DNA of 16,366 bases from Deltaproteobacteria bacterium (GTDB lineage Bacteria; Desulfobacterota; GWC2-55-46; JAUVFY01), in the NCBI GenBank assembly GCA_030594025.1, contig JAUVFY010000013.1, positions 1-16,366 on the forward strand, read 5' to 3'. Made by a program: the position numbers and the translations under genes. Below are positions 5,268-12,152 of this stretch, piece after piece; the stretch's first letter is position 1, and the number at the start of each line of letters is the position of its first letter. The notes beneath the pieces were generated by a model that saw only the letters and a list, made by a program, of their open reading frames with translations, searched no databases and was not told where the DNA came from.

Positions 5268-6104
5268 ATGCTTACAAAAAAAACCATAGGCTTTGTAGGT
5301 GCCGGCAACATGGCAGAGGCGCTTATAAAGGGGCTTATCTCTTCAAGTATTGTGAGCGCCGGGCAGATAATAGCCAGCGAAAAACGCAAAGACAGACTCG
5401 TCCACATGGCCGAGACCTACGAGATAAAGGTATTTAACAAGAACTACGAAGTTGCAAAGGCCGCTGACATAATATTCCTCACAATTAAGCCCTCAGACCT
5501 TCCCGAAATCCTTGCGGACATAGCCCCCGAGCTCACAAAAGAGAAACTCTTGATATCCGTCGCAGCAGGCAAGACCACCGACACCATACTCAAGGGACTC
5601 AAGAGCGGCGGGCTGCGCCATACGGTGCCCATAATAAGGGCTATGCCCAATATCCCGGCGCTCATAGGCTGCGGGGCCATAGGGGTCTTTGCCGGAAGCG
5701 GGGTGAATAAAGACCAGCTCAAACTTGCCAAAAAGATATTCGAGGCCGTGGGCAAGGTGGTCGAGGTGGGAGACGAGGCCCTCATGGACGCGGTGACGGG
5801 TCTCAGCGGAAGCGGCCCCGCTTATATCTTCCACTTCATGGAAGCGCTCATAGAGGCGGCCATCCGCAGGGGCATACCCCAGGAAAAGGCCAGGGTCCTG
5901 GTGATGCAGACGACCCTCGGAAGCGCAAGGCTCGCTATGGAGAGCGGAAAAGAGCTCGCAGAGCTCAAGGACATGGTCACCTCCCCAGGGGGCACTACAG
6001 TGGAAGGTCTGAAAAAACTCGAAGAAGGGAAATTAAAAACCATCGTGGACGAAACGGTGAAGGCGGCCACAAGGAGGGCAAAGGAGCTTTCCCGTTCCAC
6101 CTGA
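5268..6104 (+). CDS. proC: Pyrroline-5-carboxylate reductase
   Basis: The gene encodes 278 aa, typical length. The enzyme reduces pyrroline-5-carboxylate to L-proline with NAD(P)H, the last step of proline synthesis, in the cytoplasm. The N-terminal Rossmann domain starts at once with IGFVGAGNMAEALIKG (GFVGAGNM at residues 8-15), followed by FLTIKPSDLPEIL and RAMPNIPALIGCGA. The C-terminal helical dimer domain contains GLSGSGPAYIFHFMEALIEA (from residue 178) and the substrate-binding TSPGGTT (238-244). I use the ATG at 5268; the TTG one codon earlier lies inside the dyad's right arm and has no better support. There is no ribosome binding site. It is third-codon-similar to its neighbours and secure as ProC. 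Confidence 0.97.
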   Translation: MLTKKTIGFVGAGNMAEALIKGLISSSIVSAGQIIASEKRKDRLVHMAETYEIKVFNKNYEVAKAADIIFLTIKPSDLPEILADIAPELTKEKLLISVAAGKTTDTILKGLKSGGLRHTVPIIRAMPNIPALIGCGAIGVFAGSGVNKDQLKLAKKIFEAVGKVVEVGDEALMDAVTGLSGSGPAYIFHFMEALIEAAIRRGIPQEKARVLVMQTTLGSARLAMESGKELAELKDMVTSPGGTTVEGLKKLEEGKLKTIVDETVKAATRRAKELSRST

Positions 6105-6151
6105 AATGCACTTAAGGGAAACTCAATTTTAACCTTATCCCGGAGGAAAAG

Positions 6152-6460
6152 ATGTTCATCATTTCAAACTTCCTCGATGCCCTTACCCTTTTGATAAACT
6201 GGGGCCTTACCATATACATGTGGATTATCATATTCAGGGTTATCGTATCGTGGGTGAACGCTGACCCCTATAACCCGATAGTGCAGTTCCTTTACCAGGT
6301 AACAGAGCCTGTTCTCTACCCGATAAGGACGAGGCTCCCCTATATCGGCGGCATAGACATCTCTCCCTTAATAGTGATATTCATAATATGGTTCCTACAG
6401 GTCTTTCTTGTACGCACACTGAGGGATATTGCCGCCTCACTCGGGGGGTCTCCGTTTTAA
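6152..6460 (+). CDS. yggT: YggT family small membrane protein
   Basis: The gene encodes 102 aa with a single YGGT unit; the E. coli protein has two. Two hydrophobic helices (about residues 4-32 and 73-95) flank the conserved central segment IIFRVIVSWVNADPYNPIVQ, followed by FLYQVTEPVLYPIRTRLP and IDISPLIVIF. YGGT proteins are inner-membrane proteins linked to osmotic tolerance and, in several phyla, to cell division, and often lie beside yggS and divIVA as here. GGAGG lies 7 nt before the ATG. It sits 47 nt after proC and 37 nt before divIVA, so co-transcription is likely. Confidence 0.95.
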   Translation: MFIISNFLDALTLLINWGLTIYMWIIIFRVIVSWVNADPYNPIVQFLYQVTEPVLYPIRTRLPYIGGIDISPLIVIFIIWFLQVFLVRTLRDIAASLGGSPF

Positions 6461-6497
6461 AGACAAATATGAAAACATTGTACAACGGAGGTGACGA

Positions 6498-6995
6498 ATG
6501 AAGATAACCCCGCTTGAGATAAGGGCGCACAGGTTTAATAAGAAGCTCTTCGGCTATGACGTCCACGAGGTCGAGGCCATTAAGGAGCTGGCCGCGGAGG
6601 CCCTGGAAGAGGCCAAAAAAAAGATCTCCGGGCTCGAGGAGGGCCTTAAAGACATGACCGCGAGGCTTATCGAGCACGAACAGCGCGAGGCCATGCTCAA
6701 GGACACCATCACAACGGCCCAGAAGATGGTCGATGACCTCAAGAACAACGCAAGAAAAGAGGCTGAAATTATTGTTGCCGAGGCCCGCCAACAGGCCGAA
6801 GAGATCACAAGACAGGCCAAGAAACGTGTCAAGGAAATTCACGAGGAGATCTACCAGCTCAAAAAACAGAGAATTGAGCTCGAGATCTCGATAAAGGCCA
6901 TCCTTGACTACCACTCGAGCGCACTGCTCCTTGAGGAAAAGGAGTCCGGGAAGGCCGACGAGGAAGCCGGAAAATTAAAATTCTTCCCCAGGTAA
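6498..6995 (+). CDS. divIVA: DivIVA domain protein
   Basis: The gene encodes 165 aa. The N-terminal DivIVA signature is clear: MKITPLEIRAHRFNKKLFGYDVHEVEAI, with the R-x-x-x-F-x-x-x-x-x-GY-D-x-x-EV pattern. After it comes a long, heptad-like coiled coil, about residues 30-145, rich in Glu, Lys and Ala, then a short non-helical tail. DivIVA-type proteins oligomerise at negatively curved membrane at poles and septa and recruit other factors. In Gram-negative members such as this the exact partners are poorly known. GGAGG lies 6 nt before the ATG. It is flanked by yggT (37 nt) and yggU (12 nt). The role in division or envelope growth is inferred from the family and the neighbours. Confidence 0.93.
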   Translation: MKITPLEIRAHRFNKKLFGYDVHEVEAIKELAAEALEEAKKKISGLEEGLKDMTARLIEHEQREAMLKDTITTAQKMVDDLKNNARKEAEIIVAEARQQAEEITRQAKKRVKEIHEEIYQLKKQRIELEISIKAILDYHSSALLLEEKESGKADEEAGKLKFFPR

Positions 6996-7007
6996 GAGAA
7001 AAAGGGG

Positions 7008-7376
7008 ATGGGTAAAAACAGAGAAGCTTCCGGCCAAAAAAGCCGGTACCCCTTCCTCGAAGCATCCTCTGATAAAACCGCTCAAGCGGTATATATAAGG
7101 GTACAGGTCCAAACCAGGGCCTCCTGTAACTCGGTCGCAGGGGTTCACGGTGAACGAGGCGAGGCACTCAAGATAAGGCTCACCGCCCCGCCCGTCGAAG
7201 GCCAGGCGAACAGGGCCCTCGTTGAGTTCCTCTCCGGCCTCTTGGGAGTAAAAAAAACGCAGGTCGAAATAAAGGCGGGGGGGAAATCGAGAACAAAGAG
7301 GGTCTTGGTTAAGGGTATATCTTTAAGGGAAGTGGAAAGACTAATCGATGGGGTCATAGACCCCCCTCTTCTTTAA
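7008..7376 (+). CDS. yggU: DUF167 (YggU) family protein
   Basis: The gene encodes 122 aa. The DUF167 core runs from about residue 28 to 114: IRVQVQTRASCNSVAGVHG, ALKIRLTAPPVEGQANRALVEFL, KTQVEIKAGGKSRTKRVLV. The function of the family is unknown; the fold is a small alpha/beta domain. Two parts depart from the usual outline. The first 25 residues (polar, rich in Ser and Lys) extend beyond the common start, and the last eight residues, GVIDPPLL plus the stop codon, are encoded by a copy of the hairpin repeat at 7350-7376. The ATG at 7008 has the purine-rich GAGAAAAAGGGG before it. It is the last gene of the cluster, 12 nt after divIVA and convergent with rpoD. Confidence 0.93.
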   Translation: MGKNREASGQKSRYPFLEASSDKTAQAVYIRVQVQTRASCNSVAGVHGERGEALKIRLTAPPVEGQANRALVEFLSGLLGVKKTQVEIKAGGKSRTKRVLVKGISLREVERLIDGVIDPPLL

Positions 7377-7428
7377 ACAACAAAAAAGGCCCGGCGCTTG
7401 CCGGGGGGTCATGGACCCCTCTTCTTTA
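7350..7428 (+). repeat. Two copies of the GGGGTC-NNN-GACCCC hairpin with TCTTCTTTAA tail
   Basis: GGGGTC-ATA-GACCCC at 7350-7364 lies within the last codons of yggU, and GGGGTC-ATG-GACCCC at 7405-7419 lies 55 nt further on. Both are followed by the same tail, CTCTTCTTTAA (offset by the extra C's of the first). These are near-identical copies of one element of about 25 bp. On the plus strand they may end yggU transcription, though the tail is interrupted by C. Confidence 0.75.
7382..7405 (-). terminator. Rho-independent terminator of rpoD
   Basis: On the minus strand, CCCGGC, a four-base loop and GCCGGG (pairing 7400-7405 with 7390-7395) are followed by CC and a T run, the complement of the six A at 7382-7387. 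It lies about 50 nt after the rpoD stop codon. It overlaps the second hairpin repeat by one base. Confidence 0.7.
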
Positions 7429-7457
7429 AGTGTCTTGGATTTCTTTTATTGAATATA

Positions 7458-8963
7458 TTATTCGTTGAAGGCTTTAAGGAGCTTGGCCCTCGTGGGGTGC
7501 CTGAGCCTCCTTATCGCCTTTGCCTCTATCTGGCGCACCCTCTCCCTGGTAACGCCGAGTACCTTTCCCACTTCCTCGAGGGTGTAGTCCTGCCTCTCAC
7601 CAATACCGAACCTCATCCTCAGGACCTTCTCTTCCCTGGGGGTGAGGCTACCGAGGACATTGCCGGTCTGGAGGGAAAGGTCCGTATCCACGGCCGTATC
7701 GGCCGGAGAGGGTGACTTTTCGTCCTGTATAAAGTCCCCGAGGGAGCTCTCCTCATCGTCGCCCACGGGGGTCTCTAAGCTAAGGGTCTGCTTCATGAGC
7801 CTCAAGATGCGCCTCACCTTGGCAATGGGTATGTCCATCGCCTCGGCGATCTCTTCGGGATTGGGCTCCCTGCCGAGTTCCTTTAAAAGCTGCCTTGAGC
7901 TGTGGAGCAGCCTGTTTATCGTCTCGATCATATGCACGGGGATCCTTATGGTCCTTCCGTGGTCGGCGATGGAGCGGGTTATGGCCTGCCTTATCCACCA
8001 TGTGGCGTAGGTTGAGAACTTGTAGCCCTTCTTGTAGTCGAACTTGTCAACTGCCTTCATGAGGCCGATATTTCCTTCCTGGATGAGGTCAGAGAACTTA
8101 AGGCCCAGGTTCACGTACCTCTTGGCGATACTCACCACGAGCCTGAGGTTCGCCTCTATAAGCCTCTGTTTCGCCTCCCACATATTATAGTCGTGGACCT
8201 TTACCTCCCTTGCAAGTTCCTTGAGCTGGGCCCTCTTCATGCCGAGCCTTCTCATCACCCGCCTTATCCTGGCCTTTGCCAGCTGGGACTTACGGGGGCC
8301 CTTCTTGCGCTCCTCACGCTCAAGCAAACGCTCAAGGCGCGCTATCCTTTTTACGATCCTGGATATTACGTTACTGCTCAGGTTAAGCTCCCTTAAGAGC
8401 GCGTAAGCGCCACGGGGCTTTCTTCTTTTGAGCCTCTCAATCTTAGCCAGGATGTTCTCGGTATAGCTCTCGTCGAGGCCCACCTCTTCGACCTCTTCGA
8501 GGAGGTCCCTCAGGGAGGCCTTCTCGTCTTTAATCCTGTGGGCTATCCTTAAGACTTCCCTTATGGCAAAGGGGCTCGTAAGGGTGAGCCTCTTGAGCTC
8601 CTCTCTCGCCTCCTCTATCCTCATGGCCAGGACGATCTCGTCCTCCCTTTTGAGAAGCGATACGGCGCCCATCTCACGCATGTATATCCTTACGGGGTCC
8701 TCGACCCTTTCCACCTCGAGGGTTTCTACCTTCGCCGCGACGTTGTTTTCTGTCTGGGACATCTTCTCGGTGGCATCCACGACTTCTATATCCATCTCCC
8801 CGAGGGTCTCGAGGAAGCTGTCCATCTCCTCCACCGAGAAACTATCCTTGGGAAGGGCGTCGTTTATCTCATCGTAGGTAAGGAAGCCCTTTTCCTTGCC
8901 GATGTCGATAAGGTTTACGAGGCTGTTATTGCTGCTTTTGGTCTTTGATTTGCTCTTTGCCAT
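7458..8963 (-). CDS. rpoD: Principal RNA polymerase sigma factor (sigma70)
   Basis: The gene encodes 501 aa. RpoD directs core RNA polymerase to housekeeping promoters. Region 1.1 (about 15-65: LIDIGKEKGFLTYDEINDALP) and region 1.2 (VEDPVRIYMREMGAVSLL, from 87) are present. The non-conserved region is shorter than in E. coli, basic and helical. Region 2 contains NLRLVVSIAKRYVNLGLKFSDLIQEGN and KGYKFSTYATWWIRQAITR, the -10-binding helix. Region 3 has IRIPVHMIETINRL, and region 4 ends in LTPREEKVLRMRFG and EEVGKVLGVTRERVRQIEAKA, the -35-binding helix-turn-helix. Retention of region 1.1 marks it as the primary sigma, not an alternative one, in keeping with the consensus TTGACA/TATAAT promoters around it. 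The ribosome binding site GTGAGG is about 10 nt before the ATG at 8963. There is no dnaG or rpsU beside it, unlike the common macromolecular-synthesis operon; it is divergent from ppdK. Confidence 0.98.
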   Translation of the reverse strand: MAKSKSKTKSSNNSLVNLIDIGKEKGFLTYDEINDALPKDSFSVEEMDSFLETLGEMDIEVVDATEKMSQTENNVAAKVETLEVERVEDPVRIYMREMGAVSLLKREDEIVLAMRIEEAREELKRLTLTSPFAIREVLRIAHRIKDEKASLRDLLEEVEEVGLDESYTENILAKIERLKRRKPRGAYALLRELNLSSNVISRIVKRIARLERLLEREERKKGPRKSQLAKARIRRVMRRLGMKRAQLKELAREVKVHDYNMWEAKQRLIEANLRLVVSIAKRYVNLGLKFSDLIQEGNIGLMKAVDKFDYKKGYKFSTYATWWIRQAITRSIADHGRTIRIPVHMIETINRLLHSSRQLLKELGREPNPEEIAEAMDIPIAKVRRILRLMKQTLSLETPVGDDEESSLGDFIQDEKSPSPADTAVDTDLSLQTGNVLGSLTPREEKVLRMRFGIGERQDYTLEEVGKVLGVTRERVRQIEAKAIRRLRHPTRAKLLKAFNE

Positions 8964-8995
8964 AGAAAAAGATCCTCACGGTGAGTAAATGCTTA

Positions 8996-9025
8996 TTTAT
9001 ATCATAATTTCTCCCTAATTGTCAA
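8996..9025 (-). promoter_or_regulatory. Sigma70-type promoter of rpoD
   Basis: On the minus strand TTGACA (complement of 9020-9025) is followed after 18 nt by TATAAA (complement of 8996-9001). Transcription would start near 8989, about 26 nt before the rpoD ATG, a leader just long enough for the GTGAGG ribosome binding site. Confidence 0.8.
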
Positions 9026-9104
9026 GTATAGCGCAAAAACAGTTTTTTTCAACAACACTGGGGGGTTACGGAAAACCGGCCATCGAGCTCCGGGTCTCTT
9101 CTTT

Positions 9105-9133
9105 TTGACAATCCCCGGCCTGCGGGTTATAAT
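9105..9133 (+). promoter_or_regulatory. Perfect-consensus sigma70 promoter of ppdK
   Basis: TTGACA (9105-9110), a 17-nt spacer, then TATAAT (9128-9133): a full match at both boxes with optimal spacing. Transcription would start near 9140, giving a leader of about 130 nt. Confidence 0.92.
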
Positions 9134-9139
9134 AATCGC

Positions 9140-9271
9140 CATCAAGAAAAAAAAAGGGGGAAAGGGCAGATTGACTCTCCGGGTCCTACTTACGGGCGGG
9201 CCCGGTGTACTTAGAGGATTAGATTTTTCGATTTTTCAGATTTAATAAAATTTCCTTGGGGGAGGAATTTT
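9140..9271 (+). promoter_or_regulatory. Structured 5' leader of ppdK
   Basis: The leader starts with a purine tract (nine A at 9147-9155, five G at 9156-9160). It then holds an 8-bp hairpin, CCGGGTCC (9179-9186) with GGGCCCGG (9198-9205, one G-U pair) around an 11-nt loop. A direct repeat GATTTTTC twice (about 9221-9236) follows. It ends with GGGGGAGGA, a strong ribosome binding site. It matches no riboswitch class I can name, and the hairpin has no T run after it, so it is not a plain terminator. Confidence 0.45.
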
Positions 9272-11965
9272 ATGAACAGTAAAAAATTCGTTTACTTCTT
9301 CGGCGGCGGCAGTGCCGAGGGAAACGGGCGGATGAAAGAGGTCCTCGGCGGAAAGGGTGCCGGCCTTGCCGAGATGACCAACATAGGGCTGCCCGTTCCC
9401 GCAGGCTTTACCATTACCACCGAGGTCTGCGACCAGTACTATAAGAACGATAGAAATTACCCGGACGGACTCCGCCAGGAGGTGGCGGAAAACCTCGAGA
9501 AGCTCGAAAGACTCGCGGGCAAAAGGCTCGGGGACGCGGAAGACCCGCTTCTCGTCTCTGTGAGGTCAGGGGCGGCAAGGAGCATGCCCGGCATGATGGA
9601 GACCATATTGAACCTCGGGCTTAACGACAACTCCATCGAGGGGTTGGCCCTGAAGACTAAGAACAGGAGGTTCGTCCTCGACGCGTACAGGCGCTTCATC
9701 GTAATGTACGGCTCAACGGCGTTGGGAGTGCCCAGGGAGAGGTTCGAGGAGGAGCTCGAGTTTATCAAGGAGAAGCACACAAGACCCAGGCTAAAGGTGC
9801 GCACAAGAAGTATACTCGATACCGACGTAAACGAAGAGGAGCTCGAAGAGCTCATCCCGCTACTTAAAAAGGTCTACAAGGACCAAACCAAAATGGACTT
9901 CCCCCAGGACCCGACGGAACAGCTCTGGGGATCAATCGATGCTGTTTTCGGCTCGTGGTTGGCTGGGAAGGCCACTACCTACAGGAGGGTGGAGAAGATT
10001 ACGGGGCTTCTGGGCACGGCGGTGAACGTGGTCCAGATGGTCTTCGGCAACATGGGCGACGACTCAGGCACCGGGGTATGTTTTACCAGGGACCCGAATA
10101 CCGGCGAAGACATCTTTTACGGCGATATCCTCATGAACGCACAGGGAGAGGACGTCGTCGCTGGCATACGCACGCCCATGCACTTAAAAGACTTAGAAGA
10201 GCGCATGCCCGATGTATACGCGCAACTCTGTGACGTAAGGGGCAAGCTCGAAAAACACTACAAGGACATGCAGGACATAGAGTTTACAATCGAGCACGGA
10301 AAACTCTATATACTCCAGACACGGAGCGGGAAACGCTCTCCCAGGGCCGCCTTCCAGATAGCCGTGGACATGGTCAACGAAAAGCTCATCACCAGGGAAG
10401 AGGCCCTTTTAAGGATAACGGGTAACGATATCGAGGGGCTCTTCTATCCTGTAATTGACCCCGGTATCCCGCCCGATGAGCTGAAAAAGGAACTCTTTGC
10501 CGTGGGCATCGACGCCGTGCCAGGGGCCGCCTCCGGGCACGTGGTATTGACCGCCAGGGACGCGGAACAGTGGGCTGCAGAGGGAAAACAGGTGATACTC
10601 GTAAGGAAGGAGACCAACCCCGAGGACGTTGGGGGCATGCACGCCGCAAAGGGCATCCTCACGGCCAAGGGCGGCAAGACCTCCCATGCCGCGGTAGTTG
10701 CAAGGGGATGGGGCAAGTGCTGTATCGTGGGTTGCGAGGACCTTTCCGTAGACTATGACGCCAATACGATTTCCGTAGGCAAGACCGTAATCAACAAAGG
10801 AGACGAGATCACCATAAACGGCTCAACGGGCGAGGTCTTCAAATCGGCGCTCCCCCTTATAAAACCGGTACTACCCGAATCGTACAACACGCTCCTGAAG
10901 TGGGCCGACGAGGTGCGCACCCTCAAGGTGAGGACCAACGTGGACACCCCCTACGATGCGGAGAACGCCATTGGAATGGGTGCCGAGGGTATAGGGCTCT
11001 GCAGGACCGAGCACATGTTCTTCGACACCGAAGAAAGAAGATTCGCCATACAGAAGATGATTATCGCGGAGGACGAGAGCACCAGAAGGGCGGCGCTTTC
11101 GGAGCTGCTACCCTTCCAGAGAAAGGACTTCCTCGGCATTTTCAGGGCCATGGACGGAAAGCCGGTGACCATAAGGCTCCTTGACCCGCCGCTACATGAA
11201 TTCGTACCCCACAACGAAGACGAGCAGAAACACCTCGCACGTGCCCTCGGCGTGCCCTTCCACCAGGTAAAAAGAAGTGTCGACAGGCTCTACGAGGCAA
11301 ACCCCATGCTGGGCCACAGGGGCTGCCGCCTGTGCATCACCTATCCAGAGATACTCGAGATGCAGGTAAGGGCCATCATGGAGGCCGCCTGCGAGTGCAA
11401 GAAAAAGGAGATACAAGTCTTTCCGGAGATAATGCACCCGCTCATTATAGACTCGAAGGAACTCGAAATACTCGCCAACACCACAAGAAGGGTAGCAGAA
11501 GAGGTCATGAAAAACCAGGGCGTTAAGGTTGACTACCTCGTGGGCACAATGATCGAGGTCCCAAGGGCCGCGCTCCTTGCCGACAGTATCGCAAAGGTGG
11601 CAGAGTTCTTCTCTTTCGGAACGAACGACTTAACGCAGATGACGCTCGGCATGTCCAGGGACGACGCCGGAAGGTTTCTGCCCGACTACGTGGACGAGAA
11701 AAAAACCGGAATCCTCACCGACGACCCTTTCCAGTCTCTTGACCAGGACGGCGTGGGGCTCCTTATAAAGTGGGCGATCGACAAGGGCAGGCAAACAAGA
11801 AAAGGGCTCAAAGTGGGCATCTGCGGGGAGCACGGCGGAGACCCCCGGTCGGTTGAGTTCTGCCACAGGAATAACTTCGACTACGTTTCGTGCTCGCCTT
11901 TCCGGGTACCCATAGCCAGACTTGCCGCGGCCCAGGCGGCCATTAAATGGCCGAAAAAAGACTGA
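9272..11965 (+). CDS. ppdK: Pyruvate, phosphate dikinase
   Basis: The gene encodes 897 aa, the usual bacterial PPDK length (about 870-910). The enzyme interconverts pyruvate + ATP + phosphate and PEP + AMP + pyrophosphate in the cytoplasm, linking gluconeogenesis and glycolysis. The N-terminal nucleotide-binding domain starts with FGGGSAEG and VLGGKGAGLAEMTNIGLPVPAGFTI, with SVRSGAARSMPGMMETILNLG (96-116). The swivelling phosphohistidine domain holds GGKTSHAAVVARGWGKCC, with catalytic His472. The C-terminal TIM barrel binds pyruvate/PEP and shows GIGLCRTEHMFF, GTNDLTQMTLGMSRDDAG and GICGEHGGDP, with catalytic Cys851. All key residues are present. GGGGGAGGA stands just upstream of the ATG. It has its own perfect promoter and is divergent from rpoD. 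The C-terminal Cys motif and the full SRDDAG segment distinguish it from PEP synthase. Confidence 0.98.
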   Translation: MNSKKFVYFFGGGSAEGNGRMKEVLGGKGAGLAEMTNIGLPVPAGFTITTEVCDQYYKNDRNYPDGLRQEVAENLEKLERLAGKRLGDAEDPLLVSVRSGAARSMPGMMETILNLGLNDNSIEGLALKTKNRRFVLDAYRRFIVMYGSTALGVPRERFEEELEFIKEKHTRPRLKVRTRSILDTDVNEEELEELIPLLKKVYKDQTKMDFPQDPTEQLWGSIDAVFGSWLAGKATTYRRVEKITGLLGTAVNVVQMVFGNMGDDSGTGVCFTRDPNTGEDIFYGDILMNAQGEDVVAGIRTPMHLKDLEERMPDVYAQLCDVRGKLEKHYKDMQDIEFTIEHGKLYILQTRSGKRSPRAAFQIAVDMVNEKLITREEALLRITGNDIEGLFYPVIDPGIPPDELKKELFAVGIDAVPGAASGHVVLTARDAEQWAAEGKQVILVRKETNPEDVGGMHAAKGILTAKGGKTSHAAVVARGWGKCCIVGCEDLSVDYDANTISVGKTVINKGDEITINGSTGEVFKSALPLIKPVLPESYNTLLKWADEVRTLKVRTNVDTPYDAENAIGMGAEGIGLCRTEHMFFDTEERRFAIQKMIIAEDESTRRAALSELLPFQRKDFLGIFRAMDGKPVTIRLLDPPLHEFVPHNEDEQKHLARALGVPFHQVKRSVDRLYEANPMLGHRGCRLCITYPEILEMQVRAIMEAACECKKKEIQVFPEIMHPLIIDSKELEILANTTRRVAEEVMKNQGVKVDYLVGTMIEVPRAALLADSIAKVAEFFSFGTNDLTQMTLGMSRDDAGRFLPDYVDEKKTGILTDDPFQSLDQDGVGLLIKWAIDKGRQTRKGLKVGICGEHGGDPRSVEFCHRNNFDYVSCSPFRVPIARLAAAQAAIKWPKKD

Positions 11966-12027
11966 TATATTTATAGAAGTCGCGCGCCATGCAAGGCCGA
12001 TCGTGGGCCAGGGCCCTGCTCACCCCA

Positions 12028-12089
12028 GGGGAGGATAAAATAGTGAAATCCTGCCCTCCCCAATATATAGTGCTCACCTATTATCCTCC
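12028..12089 (+). promoter_or_regulatory. Overlapping, mutually exclusive inverted repeats after ppdK
   Basis: GGGGAGG (12028-12034) can pair with CCTCCCC (12055-12061). Alternatively, GGAGGATAA (12030-12038) can pair with TTATCCTCC (12081-12089), extended by partial pairing of TAGTGA with TCACCTA. Both hairpins need the same left arm. No T run follows directly; a T7 run comes at about 12104-12110. It may shape the 3' end of ppdK mRNA or be a protein site. A perfect palindrome, CAGGGCCCTG, lies just before it at 12009-12018. Confidence 0.4.
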
Positions 12090-12112
12090 ATACTCTCTAT
12101 TGTATTTTTTTC

Positions 12113-12141
12113 TTTACAAAGTTCCAAAACTCTGCTACTAT
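12113..12141 (+). promoter_or_regulatory. Sigma70-type promoter of smc (leaderless)
   Basis: TTTACA (12113-12118), a 17-nt spacer, then TACTAT (12136-12141). Transcription would begin near 12148, about 5 nt before the smc ATG at 12153, so the mRNA would have almost no leader, as at rsmE. Confidence 0.6.
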
Positions 12142-12152
12142 CTGCCGAAAAG

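Noticed and set aside
7398..7715. A plus-strand frame of 105 codons opposite the 3' end of rpoD
   Set aside because: It starts within the hairpin repeat and is antisense to sigma region 4; no ribosome binding site.
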